A DNA stretch of 64,000 nt from Candidatus Poribacteria bacterium (GCA_022826805.1 JAJDUH010000013.1:42844-106843), one strand, 5' to 3'. Positions 18,801-27,390 are shown, counted from the first letter of the stretch. Program-made: numbers and translations. Notes: generated by a model from the letters alone, not told the origin.

Positions 18801-19702
18801 ATGATGAAAGCGTTCACCGTGTCTCCCCAACTCATATTAATCACTCGTGCGCCGTTATCCGCTGCGTAAGCAATCGCCGCAGCAAGGTCGTCGTTCTGGA
18901 GATACTCACCGCCGCCATATTTGAAACCAGCTCTCAACGGCATAAGACGACACTTCCAGGCAATCCCAGCGATTCCGACCCCGTTGTTCGCTTCCGCAGC
19001 AATAATACCAGAGACATGCGTGCCGTGTCCCGTTTCATCTTCAGGTTCATTATCGCGCACCGTCCAATCACCATTACCCGGTAGCGTCGGAGCATCGCTA
19101 AAATCCCAACCGTTGATATCGTCGATGTAACCGTTTCCGTCGTCATCAATGCCGTTGTTCAAAATTTCACCACTATTTCGCCACAACTGCGAGCGAAATT
19201 CAGGATGCTGAGTCGATATACCGCTATCGACAACAGCCACCGTTACGTGTGGATTTCCCTGTGTAGTACCCCACGTTTCTGGCATATTTATCAACCTCAG
19301 ATTCCACTGTTCGCCGTAATTCGGATCATTTGGGACTGTTTCTGCACAGGGTTGACTGAGACGGTTTAACTCGACCGCTGCAATCGCAGGATGCCGCGCA
19401 TACCGTCGCTGCAGCGATTCTAATGCCCATGTCACTGGAAACCGTATAAGGTAGATATTCCGAAGTCCTGGATGTTGTCCGGCAGGCGTAGCAGGTGAGA
19501 AGATGGGAGAAATGGATACCGCACCGAGTTGTTGATTCAACTTGTCAAGTTCTGTAGCAGAAACATTTGGGTGTAGACGCACAATCAGTTCGCCGGGGGT
19601 GTGAGTGATACGAGAAAAACCGCCCGAAGGACTTTGGGCATAAACGATTTGTCCGTATGTAAACAACACGAGAATATATAGATAGATAAAATTTCGTTTC
19701 AT
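15848..19702 (-). CDS. Secreted S8 (subtilisin) peptidase with FG-GAP repeats, FN3 and C-terminal sorting-like domain
   Basis: About 1284 aa from ATG at 19702, chosen because it begins a good signal peptide (MKRNFIYLYILVLFTYGQIV); an upstream ATG at 19726 is possible. Counting from 19726, the triad is D167 (VVDSG), H234 (GHGTHVSG) and S391 (GTSMAAAH), with N329 in the oxyanion hole; a pro-domain lies before it (GELIVRLHPNVSATELDKL). Then come FG-GAP/VCBS repeats with Ca-binding DxDxDG loops (DTDGDGLIEVL, DFDGDGQMEILAG, DMDGDGKAELA), an FN3 domain (LLSWEAAGESVTYTLYRGE) and a C-terminal YPNPVECGQVTF...GTYVYVLE domain like type IX sorting or FlgD-Ig tails. Probably exported and surface-bound. 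Confidence 0.9.
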   Translation of the reverse strand: MKRNFIYLYILVLFTYGQIVYAQSPSGGFSRITHTPGELIVRLHPNVSATELDKLNQQLGAVSISPIFSPATPAGQHPGLRNIYLIRFPVTWALESLQRRYARHPAIAAVELNRLSQPCAETVPNDPNYGEQWNLRLINMPETWGTTQGNPHVTVAVVDSGISTQHPEFRSQLWRNSGEILNNGIDDDGNGYIDDINGWDFSDAPTLPGNGDWTVRDNEPEDETGHGTHVSGIIAAEANNGVGIAGIAWKCRLMPLRAGFKYGGGEYLQNDDLAAAIAYAADNGARVINMSWGDTVNAFIIKNALAYAYARGCVLVGAAGNSGVRGSYYPAALKTVISVAGLGRDKQLYSDSNFGATVDIAAPGEEILSTDINGGYQNRSGTSMAAAHVSGIAGLVIAANPAYTNTEVQETLIATADPLFINALVGAGSLDAYAALSASTGIIAQIDAHQVSPQATEPNNISNIEIFGSAGGSGFTAYWLEYGIGEIPELWFPLGPVQTQPKFNVCLHKWDTSDLAENRYTLRLNVKTESDEIKRDRIVVDVRHTAPLISRHASQKWLAGNRIDSVVMWQTDEVSIGKVEILDAVGNVSRAVYSDSENLLHIVNVSGLGVPVGRYLYRLSVEDSAGFLRIDDNNGALYEINTQNAPIYPLHLSQIASAEQGLHAIVTPVDMNRNGKLEIIATDMDTGLAQIFEIQDNGKFKVIFSFAESLWPQAISDTDGDGLIEVLCNALDVIFLLEQPAHGEFPTERIWEAQGNWSRTITDADADGRDEIFARDDVTDAIFVYEASGDNNHRNVAILENPTFGNNGLSANFATGDFDGDGQMEILAGDQDGDIFLYEAVGDNRYKQTWTHTLSEGVPQLFAAGDMDGDGKAELAICAQTGTEIGNTPLDIRYYHWLLTIFASDGNDAYSAVWTQRIRDVQDSGNGMTIADANNDGQNELCIAVSPNFYLIQYDGGAYRPIWHHAATSTFNPIVADINNDGTNVLLFNRDSALAVFTSGAQSGPLLSTPWGLTAKPTGENSVLLSWEAAGESVTYTLYRGERQDSLKQVGEGIRKTEFTDTGLATGQTYWYALASRDSNGKLSRQSGLVSVMPTRRPRLRTADYSPPNQLLLQFDKPMEISATHAGRYRLHKQGDVETHLGGYTPTSAILDRSLQRVVLTFPPAAFQTGNLYQIEALQISDIYGAELDDAANVLTILLPAPTLTETIVYPNPVECGQVTFDKLPIGTHIYIYDVAGNCIASFTRTERERDRKVWDLSGISSGTYVYVLESETDRRIGKLSVIR

Positions 19703-19914
19703 GACAAATAGCCCTGTGCACAGCATATGCCTAAATTGTATTTTTAGACAGAGTGTGCTATACTGTTAATGATATGGAATTCGTGAAAAAAAACAAATTT
19801 TTTATCTTGGGTGTCATCAATATCACTAAGTTTGGCGTTAAGACACTTTAAGACACTTCAGTAACTGACTTAGGATTCATCATTTGTTGTTAATAAACAT
19901 AAGGAAATACACTC

Positions 19915-21552
19915 ATGAAAGCGTCAGAACTCACGGTTAAATGCCTTGAAAATGAAAACGTTGACTACATTTTTGGAATACCCGGCGAAGAAAACTTGGA
20001 TTTGATGGATGCCTTATTGGAATCAAAGATTCAATTTATTCAAACGCGTGATGAACGCGGGGCCGCCTTCATGGCGGATGTCTATGGTCGCTTGACGGGT
20101 CGTCCTGGGGTCTGCCTCGCTACGCTCGGTCCCGGAGCCATGAACCTCGTCACGGGAGTCGCTGATGCCAATATGGATAGAGCACCTCTCGTTGCTATTA
20201 CCGGTCAAGCGGGTCTCGACAGGATGCACAAAGAGTCACACCAATACATGGATGTCGTTTCTGTCTTCAAACCGATGACGAAATGGAACACCCTCATCCA
20301 CCTGCCCGAAATCATCCCCGAATCCATTAGCAAAGCCTTCAAAACTGCAACAGGCGAAAAACCCGGAGCTACCCATATCGATTTTCCTGAGGACGTAGCA
20401 AAGATGCAGATTGACGCCGAACCTGTCCCACACGACTTTCCGAGCGAAGCAGAGCCTGTTATCTCTTGTCTGCAACGCGCTGCGCAACTCATTAACGACG
20501 CGAAACACCCTATCATCCTCGCAGGGAATGGCGTCGTCCGACAAGGTGCCTCTCGAATGCTGACCCAATTCGCGGAAATGACAAATATCCCAGTTGCCCA
20601 CACCTTTATGGGCAAAGGGAGCATCCCGTGGACGCATCGACTCTCCTTGCTCAGTGTTGGATTGCAAGCGAATGATTTCGTTTCTTGTGGGTTTGACCGC
20701 GCAGACCTCGTCATCGCCATCGGCTATGATATTGTCGAGTACCATCCCAGTCTCTGGAACCCGAACCGCGACAAGAAACTCGTTCATATTGACACAGAAC
20801 CGAGTGAAAGTGATGCTGCTTATGTCACTAATGTCGAAATGGTGGGCAACATTCGACAGAGTCTTAGACATTTGATGGCGCAAGAAATTTACCCCAAAGA
20901 TTCAGAGTACGCCTCAAATACTTTGCGGAAAATCATACTCGATCAACTCGATGAACACCGCGATGACAAGGCATTTCCCATGAAACCACAAAAAATCTTG
21001 AGCGATGTCCGTTCCGTACTTGCTGAAGATGATATCCTTATTTCTGATGTTGGTGCACACAAGATGTGGATTGCGCGGATGTATCCCTGCTACCAGCCAA
21101 ATACTTGCATCATCTCCAACGGATTTGCCGCAATGGGCATTGCCGTACCAGGGGCTATCGCTGCCAAACTGACCTATCCCGAACGCAAATGTTTGGCTGT
21201 CTGTGGTGATGGTGGATTCCTTATGAACTCTCAGGAACTCGAAACCGCCGTGCGAGTCGGGATTCCATTTGTCACGCTTATCTTCAATGATGAAGCTTAT
21301 GGGCTTATTGAATGGAAACAGATGAACGGCTTTGGTAGACCCGCACACATCGATTTTACGAACCCTGATTTTGTCACCTATGCTGAGGCTTTCGGCGCTA
21401 AAGGCTATAGAGTCGAAGGTAGCGACGAACTTGTCCCTATACTGAATGATGCGTTCACGCAGAAGGTCCCTTCGGTCATTGATTGTCCCGTTGATTACGC
21501 CGAGAACCTACGATTGACTAACGAGCTTGGGCATCTAACATGCCCCATTTAA
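19915..21552 (+). CDS. Acetolactate synthase-like thiamine diphosphate enzyme
   Basis: 545 aa, normal for the large subunit of acetolactate synthase. The N-terminal PYR domain holds the catalytic Glu context (TRDERGAAFMADVYGRLTG), a central domain follows (IILAGNGVVRQGASRML), and the PP domain carries the ThDP/Mg motif CGDGGFLMNSQELETAVR...FND. It condenses two pyruvates to 2-acetolactate; other family members decarboxylate related 2-oxo acids. No small regulatory subunit is adjacent, which favours the catabolic AlsS type or a relative over IlvB. AAGGAAA precedes the ATG. Confidence 0.88.
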   Translation: MKASELTVKCLENENVDYIFGIPGEENLDLMDALLESKIQFIQTRDERGAAFMADVYGRLTGRPGVCLATLGPGAMNLVTGVADANMDRAPLVAITGQAGLDRMHKESHQYMDVVSVFKPMTKWNTLIHLPEIIPESISKAFKTATGEKPGATHIDFPEDVAKMQIDAEPVPHDFPSEAEPVISCLQRAAQLINDAKHPIILAGNGVVRQGASRMLTQFAEMTNIPVAHTFMGKGSIPWTHRLSLLSVGLQANDFVSCGFDRADLVIAIGYDIVEYHPSLWNPNRDKKLVHIDTEPSESDAAYVTNVEMVGNIRQSLRHLMAQEIYPKDSEYASNTLRKIILDQLDEHRDDKAFPMKPQKILSDVRSVLAEDDILISDVGAHKMWIARMYPCYQPNTCIISNGFAAMGIAVPGAIAAKLTYPERKCLAVCGDGGFLMNSQELETAVRVGIPFVTLIFNDEAYGLIEWKQMNGFGRPAHIDFTNPDFVTYAEAFGAKGYRVEGSDELVPILNDAFTQKVPSVIDCPVDYAENLRLTNELGHLTCPI

Positions 21553-21727
21553 ATTAGAAACCTAATGTCAGTTTCAATCCCACTGACACATGGTAAATGC
21601 TATTATCTCTCATAAATTAATCTTCATTTATGGTGGATTATATAAATATGTTGACACATTTTTAATCTTTCGTCTCATTGTTTTCCGATATGCTTCGTTT
21701 TTTCACAGGAGGATACGCTACCAAAAA

Positions 21728-22768
21728 ATGGCAGTTTCAACAATTGAGTGGGCGGATGGCAGAATCCAGTTGATTGATCAGACGCTGTTGCCCAACGAAT
21801 TCAAACAAATTTATTGTGATGATCTTCCCTCAATCTGGGAGGCTATTAAGTCGCTGCGGGTGCGGGGCGCACCCGCGATCGGCATCGCAGGTGCTTTGGG
21901 AGCCGTGCTGGGGATTTGGAATTCCACTGCGAAAACCTACAACGCTTTTGCCGCCGAACTCAAATCCGCTACCGACTACTTGGCAACCTCGCGACCGACA
22001 GCCGTTAATCTCTTTTGGGCGCTGGATAGGATTACACGAACGGCACAAGAGAACCAGCACTTGCAGGTTTCCGAACTCAAAGAAGTACTACTCGCAGAGG
22101 CTTCGGAGATTATCGCTGAGGATAAGGCGATGTGTCGCGCCATCGGGCAACACGGAATGGCATTGCTAAATGAGAACGATACTATTCTCACGCACTGTAA
22201 CGCTGGCGGATTGGCAACCTCTGACTATGGAACCGCTTTGGCTGTGATGTTCAGCGCACACGAAGCCGGTAAGCAGATACAGGTTTACGCCGATGAAACG
22301 CGTCCCCTTTTACAAGGCGCACGTCTTACCACTTGGGAGTTGATGCAAGCCGGAATAGATGTGACCCTTATCTGTGACAATATGGCAGCACAAGTTATGA
22401 AAGAGGGCAAAATCCAGTGTGTTATTGTTGGTGCCGATCGGATTGCCGCCAACGGTGATACCGCAAATAAGATTGGCACTTACAATGTCGCTGTCCTCGC
22501 CGATGCACATGACATTCCCTTTTATGTCGCCGCACCGACTTCAACATTGGATTACGCCCTTGAAACAGGCACAGAGATTCCTATCGAACAGCGGTCAGCA
22601 GAAGAGGTAACGGAGGGATTCGGAAAAGTAACCGCACCTAAAGGCGTGAAGGTCTATAGTCCCGCATTTGACGTCACACCTGCAGCACTGGTCACGGCGA
22701 TCATTACCGAAAAAGGTGTAGCACGCCCACCTTATACGGCGAGTTTGCTGGCTTTCCAGGACGCGTAG
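21728..22768 (+). CDS. mtnA: S-methyl-5-thioribose-1-phosphate isomerase
   Basis: 346 aa from ATG at 21728. Upstream in-frame codons add a hydrophobic stretch not found in the family. AGGAGG lies 15 nt before this ATG, longer than usual, so a slightly earlier non-ATG start is possible. Catalytic C157 (THCNAGGLAT) and D237 (VGADRIAANGDTANKIGTY) are in the expected positions, along with RVRGAPAIGIAGALG. Converts methylthioribose-1-phosphate to methylthioribulose-1-phosphate in methionine salvage. The other salvage genes are not in the window. Convergent with the amidohydrolase gene. Confidence 0.95.
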   Translation: MAVSTIEWADGRIQLIDQTLLPNEFKQIYCDDLPSIWEAIKSLRVRGAPAIGIAGALGAVLGIWNSTAKTYNAFAAELKSATDYLATSRPTAVNLFWALDRITRTAQENQHLQVSELKEVLLAEASEIIAEDKAMCRAIGQHGMALLNENDTILTHCNAGGLATSDYGTALAVMFSAHEAGKQIQVYADETRPLLQGARLTTWELMQAGIDVTLICDNMAAQVMKEGKIQCVIVGADRIAANGDTANKIGTYNVAVLADAHDIPFYVAAPTSTLDYALETGTEIPIEQRSAEEVTEGFGKVTAPKGVKVYSPAFDVTPAALVTAIITEKGVARPPYTASLLAFQDA

Positions 22769-22789
22769 ACTGCATATATTTCTGATGTA

Positions 22790-24076
22790 TCACGCCGCTT
22801 TCGCAATGCTTGCACGGGTGCCTTCAATATCGAAGCAGGCGTACTGATTGGTATTCATAATCCGAGTCGCAAATTCCATCGCCTGTTTCTCAGTGAGATA
22901 ACCGTCTGCAATTTCGGCTTCAAGGGCACGACGGATTTCATTCCGTGCTTGAATCGCGTATGCCATCGCACTCGTTGGCCAGCCTGTGTCACCGCCGAAG
23001 GCGAACAGTTTATTCGATGGTACGGCATGGATGCACCGGCGGAGGAAATCACGTGAACTGTACGGATCGATGCTCCATGCCCAACAGAAATCTACCCAGA
23101 TGTTTCGATAGTGCTTGGCAAGTGCCACCAATTCGTCGTTGTAAGGGTAGGCGATATGCATCAGGACAAACTTTGCATCGAGATACTGCGCGAACAAAGC
23201 ACACATATTTCCTGCTGGAATACGTCGAACCGGCATCCGATCATTTCCTGCATAGTAACCCGTGTGAATTTTGAAGGGAAGATTGTGTTCAATTGTGAGT
23301 TCAACACCGCGTGCCCAGCACCAATCACCCAGACACAGGCGCGTCGCTTCATCGATTTCTTCGGTAGGCTTTGTTAGCACGGCATTGAGCGCAGCGGAAG
23401 CCTCGGCATCACTCCGTTCGATCCAGTTGAGCGTACGATTGTAAGCATGTTGCGATTTTACGGCAATGGCGCAAGGTGCATGCTTAGCAAAAATCGCCTC
23501 CATCCCGCGTTTTAGAGAGGCAAGATCGCTGACTTCAACGCCTGTCTCGGCGTGAATAGTACTTGGGTCTACTTGTCCGTTGCAAAATGTTGCCCACGAG
23601 AGATCATAAAGGAAAAAATCAAGACCAGAGGTATCTGGGGTACACTGCCAACTGAAATCATCTGTTTGAATATGGTCGAGATTCGCGATGTCGTGTAAAA
23701 TGTGATAACGTTTGCCGGGCGTGCGAAGCGTCTTGAGGTGATCGGCACCTGCGAGTCCATCGCCTGTTAGTTCGTCGAGTCCATAGATGTGTTTTGCGAT
23801 AAGGCTGACAGCCTCGCCATATCCAGTAAACTGTGTTGCTTCCCATGCGTCTCGGATACCTTCAAATCGTGACGCAATATCTTGGGAAGCGTCCATCAGG
23901 TTACGCATCGCTTCGGGGGATGCACCGGCTGTCACTAAGTCAGCAGGCACATAGTTCCCGAACAGATCTTGGAGGATATCAGGTCCATTCTCGACCCAGT
24001 CGTTTTCACGCCGCATATGCTCGTGTGTATCAACGAGGCGGATAGATTGAATGTGATGTGTCAAATCAGTTGCCAT
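22790..24076 (-). CDS. Amidohydrolase-superfamily protein
   Basis: 428 aa TIM-barrel metal hydrolase. The metal motif HxH type appears as LVDTHEHMRRE near the N-terminus; further metal or substrate ligands are likely in FKIHTGYYAG, FVLMHIAYPYN and FAFGGDTGWP (the last an Asp at the end of strand 8). The layout recalls the Amidohydro_2/uronate-isomerase-like branch, but the substrate is not clear. AGGAGATCTCACATG gives a good start. Monocistronic. Confidence 0.85.
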   Translation of the reverse strand: MATDLTHHIQSIRLVDTHEHMRRENDWVENGPDILQDLFGNYVPADLVTAGASPEAMRNLMDASQDIASRFEGIRDAWEATQFTGYGEAVSLIAKHIYGLDELTGDGLAGADHLKTLRTPGKRYHILHDIANLDHIQTDDFSWQCTPDTSGLDFFLYDLSWATFCNGQVDPSTIHAETGVEVSDLASLKRGMEAIFAKHAPCAIAVKSQHAYNRTLNWIERSDAEASAALNAVLTKPTEEIDEATRLCLGDWCWARGVELTIEHNLPFKIHTGYYAGNDRMPVRRIPAGNMCALFAQYLDAKFVLMHIAYPYNDELVALAKHYRNIWVDFCWAWSIDPYSSRDFLRRCIHAVPSNKLFAFGGDTGWPTSAMAYAIQARNEIRRALEAEIADGYLTEKQAMEFATRIMNTNQYACFDIEGTRASIAKAA

Positions 24077-24613
24077 GTGAGATCTCCTAAAAAATTAGAG
24101 ACTAAAAACGCAGTATCCATGTAGGACGCTTTAGTTTTTGCCTCTAAGTATGTTTGGGAAGACGGATGTTAGCATTTTTACGAAATAATGCGTAACTTTT
24201 CACGCCACATCTCGTAAAAAGTCTACATACACATAAAGCAAGTATAGATAAGACTGTGGTGAGTTATAAAAAACTGACAGACAACTGAAAGCCGAAAACT
24301 AAATAACCCGAATATCCACAGCCCTACACTTGACAAATATGTTGAAATGTGTTTTACTATATAATGTTTTAGCGATTCGCCTCTGCTTTGCGTACCGCAA
24401 GGCATAATTTGTGGGTTCTGCATCTGGTGGCGAAACCTGTTACAGAGAAGCAAGGTTATCCTATTATAAGATAGCAGGTTTATTCTGTCAAGAAAAACAG
24501 TAAATGCCGGGGGGCTCATGGCAAGCTGCCTCCATAAAAGACAAATGCTCGCGTAGGAACGTGAATGGTTAGTGTCATCTTTCTGAGAAGATACAAGACC
24601 GCAGGAGCATATA
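24077..24613. other. Intergenic, 537 bp, including a probable structured 5' leader of the cold-shock gene
   Basis: 24271-24305 holds a dispersed-repeat fragment (AACTGACAGACAACTGAAA). From about 24370 to 24613 several stems can be drawn: CTTTGCG/CGCAAG, AACCTGTTA/TAGCAGGTT, an inner ATCCTAT/ATAAGAT and GGGGGC/GCCTCC. This suggests a folded leader RNA. It has no match I recognise to 6S, SRP or known riboswitches. Confidence 0.45.
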
Positions 24614-25555
24614 ATGCCTACAGGACGGATTAAGTACTACAATTTCGATAAAGGCTTCGGATTTATCGCGCAAGATAGCAGTGATGCTGATGTCTTCTTA
24701 CACAGTTCTGCAATTAAACAACCCGAATATGAGGAACTCCGCGTCGGGCAGCGGGTGAAATACAACATTGTTGAAGGCGAAAAAGGACTGGTTGCCCAAA
24801 ATGTTGAAGTTTTGTTGACGCCGACCGAACGCAGATGGCTCCGACAGGGAAAAGCCATCATTCCGCGCGGGTACGCAGGTTTCCCAGGACAGAATCAAGG
24901 TCAATTGTTCAGTAATGAGGGCAACTCCGCCTTTGATGACCAAGCGTCCGGACCAAAACCGATTCGCAATCGCCGCGATCGAGATGCATCTTTGACATCT
25001 TCAAAATCGACAGTGAGACCACGTAGTCAGCCCGCGCCAGCAAAAGACTTTGGTGATGAGGATGTGAAAGAACAGACTTCAAAACAACTCAGCTTCGGGG
25101 ACCTCTACATCCTTAAGCAGATTAATTTTGAAACACCAATGTTTTTCGCATTGTACGACGATGTACAACTTCCGGCGACTGTCCTTGAAATGACGCTCTC
25201 TCGTTTGACACTCAATAGTAATGGAAAAGAGCAGCATATTCCTAAAACGGATGTTAAATATTGTTATAAAGATGTTGATGCCGAAAGAGTTCAGGCAGCT
25301 ATTGACATTGACCAAGAAGTCAAAGCACAGCAGTTGACGCAATCAACCTCCGATGACCAAGCCTATGAGATTGATACCGAGGCAGTCCAAGACGCCCGAA
25401 AAAATAAATCACCGATTCAGGTTACCCTCCGAGAAGGTGAAATCTTTCGCGGGATTATAGATTGGGTGAGTCCTTATGAGATTAAGCTCATTTTAACAAA
25501 TGGCGCAAAGGTCGTTATCTTCCGGCACGCTGTCTACGCGCTTTCCTTGGATTAG
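24614..25555 (+). CDS. Cold-shock domain protein with C-terminal Sm/Hfq-like region(s)
   Basis: 313 aa. Residues 1-65 form a cold-shock domain with the RNA-binding motif FDKGFGFIAQD and DVFLHSSAI. A basic, disordered linker follows (about 90-150). Residues 162-225 (PMFFALYDDVQLPATVLEM, PKTDVKYCYKDV) and 266-313 (PIQVTLREGEIFRGIIDWVS, VVIFRHAVYALS) look like small five-strand barrels. The last resembles Hfq, whose Sm2 motif is YKHA followed by I/V. By inference it is an RNA chaperone with two or three nucleic-acid binding modules. CAGGAG precedes the ATG; a long leader lies upstream; the YkgJ-type gene follows by 8 bp. Confidence 0.8.
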   Translation: MPTGRIKYYNFDKGFGFIAQDSSDADVFLHSSAIKQPEYEELRVGQRVKYNIVEGEKGLVAQNVEVLLTPTERRWLRQGKAIIPRGYAGFPGQNQGQLFSNEGNSAFDDQASGPKPIRNRRDRDASLTSSKSTVRPRSQPAPAKDFGDEDVKEQTSKQLSFGDLYILKQINFETPMFFALYDDVQLPATVLEMTLSRLTLNSNGKEQHIPKTDVKYCYKDVDAERVQAAIDIDQEVKAQQLTQSTSDDQAYEIDTEAVQDARKNKSPIQVTLREGEIFRGIIDWVSPYEIKLILTNGAKVVIFRHAVYALSLD

Positions 25556-25563
25556 GTGCTGCT

Positions 25564-26133
25564 ATGCAAGCCTATCACGATCTCCTTAATGAGATTCAGC
25601 GCGATGTCCAACGTTTACGCGAGGAATCTGGAGGCATCCCGTGTCCTTCTGACTGCTTTTCCTGCTGCCGAAATACTGCGACGATGGCGATAAGTGAGGT
25701 TGAAGCGCGCCACCTAAAAGTCGGATTAGAAATGCTCCCCGTGCAGCTCCGCACACACATCCGCCAGAAAGCCGAGCAAACCATCAAAAAATTGACAGCG
25801 AACGGCTACGATGCTGAAAATATTATACCCGATGCCGGCATGAAAGCAATCGGAGTGATAAAGGGCACGCCTGAGGGTGAGTGTCCTATGTTAATTGGGG
25901 GTGTCTGTGCCGTTTACGAACACCGTCCAGTCATCTGCAGAGTCTGGGGATATCCGATTCATAACGGCAATGAATTAGCCTGTTGTCATAAAACCTTTAT
26001 TGGACAACGCAGCCGATACCGTCCGCTCAATTACACGCGTTATTGGAATGAGTGTAAGAGGCTTAGCAGCGAATTAGGTGCTCAGAAGAAAACGCCGAAC
26101 TGCTATCTTGTCCGTCGTTTGCTGTCTAAATAG
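25564..26133 (+). CDS. YkgJ-type cysteine-cluster protein
   Basis: 189 aa. Two Cys clusters are visible: CPSDCFSCCRN near residue 22 and CPMLIGGVCAVYEHRPVICR (about 102-121), then CCHKTF. This C-rich pattern is that of the YkgJ/CxxCxxCC family, presumed to bind zinc or an Fe-S centre; function unknown. It starts 8 bp after the cold-shock gene, with AGGTG as ribosome site, so it is cotranscribed. Confidence 0.88.
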   Translation: MQAYHDLLNEIQRDVQRLREESGGIPCPSDCFSCCRNTATMAISEVEARHLKVGLEMLPVQLRTHIRQKAEQTIKKLTANGYDAENIIPDAGMKAIGVIKGTPEGECPMLIGGVCAVYEHRPVICRVWGYPIHNGNELACCHKTFIGQRSRYRPLNYTRYWNECKRLSSELGAQKKTPNCYLVRRLLSK

Positions 26134-26164
26134 GGACACTTCTTACAACTGATAGGCGAGATTT

Positions 26165-26204
26165 CAAATTATGCTATAGAGCATAATTTGTCTTAGCTTT
26201 ACAT
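26165..26204 (+). terminator. Hairpin plus TCTTAGCTTTACAT element, copy 2, possibly acting as terminator
   Basis: Perfect 11-bp arms CAAATTATGCT / AGCATAATTTG with an ATAG loop, then TCTTAGCTTTACAT. It lies 31 bp after the YkgJ stop. No clear U-run. Confidence 0.55.
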
Positions 26205-26235
26205 TCATCGCCAATGGACATCTCTTTTGTAGCAC

Positions 26236-26337
26236 GTAGGTTGGGTTGAGCGGCACATGATAAACCAAACGTTTATCCGCAGGAAGTTTCGCATCTTCAA
26301 GGCACTTGAACACGCCGCAAATCCAGCGAAACCCAAC
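26236..26337 (+). repeat. REP-like 100-bp element, copy 2
   Basis: Ends GTAGGTTGGGTTGAGCGG and CAGCGAAACCCAAC. Interior unrelated to other copies. Sits between convergent genes. Confidence 0.85.
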
Positions 26338-26340
26338 ACT

Positions 26341-26646
26341 TTAACTTTCGCTTAACTCGCGCAAAAACTGGAACGTATAAATTCCAGTGCGATGCCCATC
26401 ACTCCAAACCAACCGCACGGCATAGCGTCCTACCTGCTGGATGTCCACAAGATTCAAGTTCTCGAAAAAGTCATCGGAGGGTAAGATATGGAAAGCGGCT
26501 TTTCCTGAACGTATGGCGTCGCACCGTGCACATGGGCACCTTTGACGGAGGAGGCGATAGGACAACTTGCTCTGGTGTGAATCCTTCCACTGAATCTCCA
26601 AACTTGTATCGCCTCTTTTAATGTGGGTAGGTCGAAATTTCTGCAT
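26341..26646 (-). CDS. DUF971 domain protein
   Basis: 101 aa if it starts at ATG 26646; an upstream start at 26679 would add 11 residues. The ribosome site is weak in both cases. RPTHIKRGDTSLEIQWKD, YRLLRQRCPCARCD and RYAVRLVWSDGHRTGIYTFQ match the DUF971 (GBBH-like) fold, found in Fe-S related and carnitine-hydroxylase proteins. The CPCARC cysteines may bind metal. It follows the ferredoxin gene by about 117 bp on the same strand; such pairing suggests a shared Fe-S role (inference). Confidence 0.8.
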   Translation of the reverse strand: MQKFRPTHIKRGDTSLEIQWKDSHQSKLSYRLLRQRCPCARCDAIRSGKAAFHILPSDDFFENLNLVDIQQVGRYAVRLVWSDGHRTGIYTFQFLRELSES

Positions 26647-26763
26647 GATCGGATTCAAACAGGTTACGGCAAAAAACACGGTTGCCGATTTGCATTACCA
26701 AATAGGCTCACAAATCGACAACCGTTCAAGGTGTCGCAGTCCAAGGATTGCGCTAACTATCTA

Positions 26764-27021
26764 TTATTCAAAGTATTCAGCATTAATATCTATGAACTCT
26801 TCCCATTCATCAGGGACATCTTCTTCCATAAAGATAGCTTCGACGGGACATTCGGGTTCGCATACACCACAGTCGATGCACTCTTCCGGGTCGATGTAGA
26901 GTTGATCAACATCTTCATACTCATCCGCATCCGGTAGGGGGTGAATACAATCCACTGGGCACACATCAACGCACGCACTGTCTTTAACGTCAATACACGG
27001 TTCACAAATTACATACGTCAT
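26764..27021 (-). CDS. Ferredoxin with two Fe-S clusters (FdxA-like)
   Basis: 85 aa. The first cluster motif CEPCIDVKDSACVDVCPVDC is the spacing of seven-iron FdxA ferredoxins; the second is CIDCGVCEPECPVEA, a standard 4Fe-4S motif. The C-terminal tail is acidic. AAGGAG lies about 10 nt before ATG. A near-consensus promoter is at 27251-27279, giving a leader of about 220 nt. Confidence 0.93.
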   Translation of the reverse strand: MTYVICEPCIDVKDSACVDVCPVDCIHPLPDADEYEDVDQLYIDPEECIDCGVCEPECPVEAIFMEEDVPDEWEEFIDINAEYFE

Positions 27022-27250
27022 GCGAAAAAAACTCCTTTCCGCTTGATTTACAATGAGAGCCTACATATCACATAGGGGCAACTTCACTTGACGGAGGAGA
27101 CGGTTCCCTATTTGATGAAGGCATTACAACAAAAGACATCGTCATGTATGGCACTTTTTTACAAGTTTCGCCAGTTTTTTTAAAGTTAGTTGTGGTTTGC
27201 AAGTTTCTCCAAAATCCACTGTCTGTTGAGTTATAATTAGGATAATATAA

Positions 27251-27279
27251 ATAATACCACAAGTGATTTATTTTGTCAA
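27251..27279 (-). promoter_or_regulatory. Sigma-70 promoter, ferredoxin-DUF971 unit
   Basis: TTGACA (27279-27274), 17-bp spacer, TATTAT (27256-27251). The spacer end and -10 (TTGTGGTATTAT) resemble the rpmB promoter. Confidence 0.65.
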
Positions 27280-27340
27280 ATTATATTTTAAATCAGAGGC
27301 AATTCTATTGTAGGAGCGATCTCAAAATCACGAGCCTTTT

Positions 27341-27390
27341 CGACAACTAAAAACCGCCTGCTCGCTACTGATAACTGACAACTGATTGCC
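27341..27390 (+). repeat. Dispersed ACTGATAACTGACAACTGA repeat
   Basis: CGACAACTAAAAACCGCC followed by ACTGATAACTGACAACTGA, shared with 1145, 49012 and 63828. Confidence 0.7.

Noticed and set aside
24330..24365. TTGACA followed by TATAAT as a promoter for the cold-shock leader
   Set aside because: Spacing is 24 bp; the alternative TACTAT at 19 bp is weak. A promoter may be here but cannot be called.
24223..24519. 98-codon minus-strand frame upstream of the cold-shock gene
   Set aside because: Covers the folded leader and repeat words, no ribosome site, and low-complexity protein.
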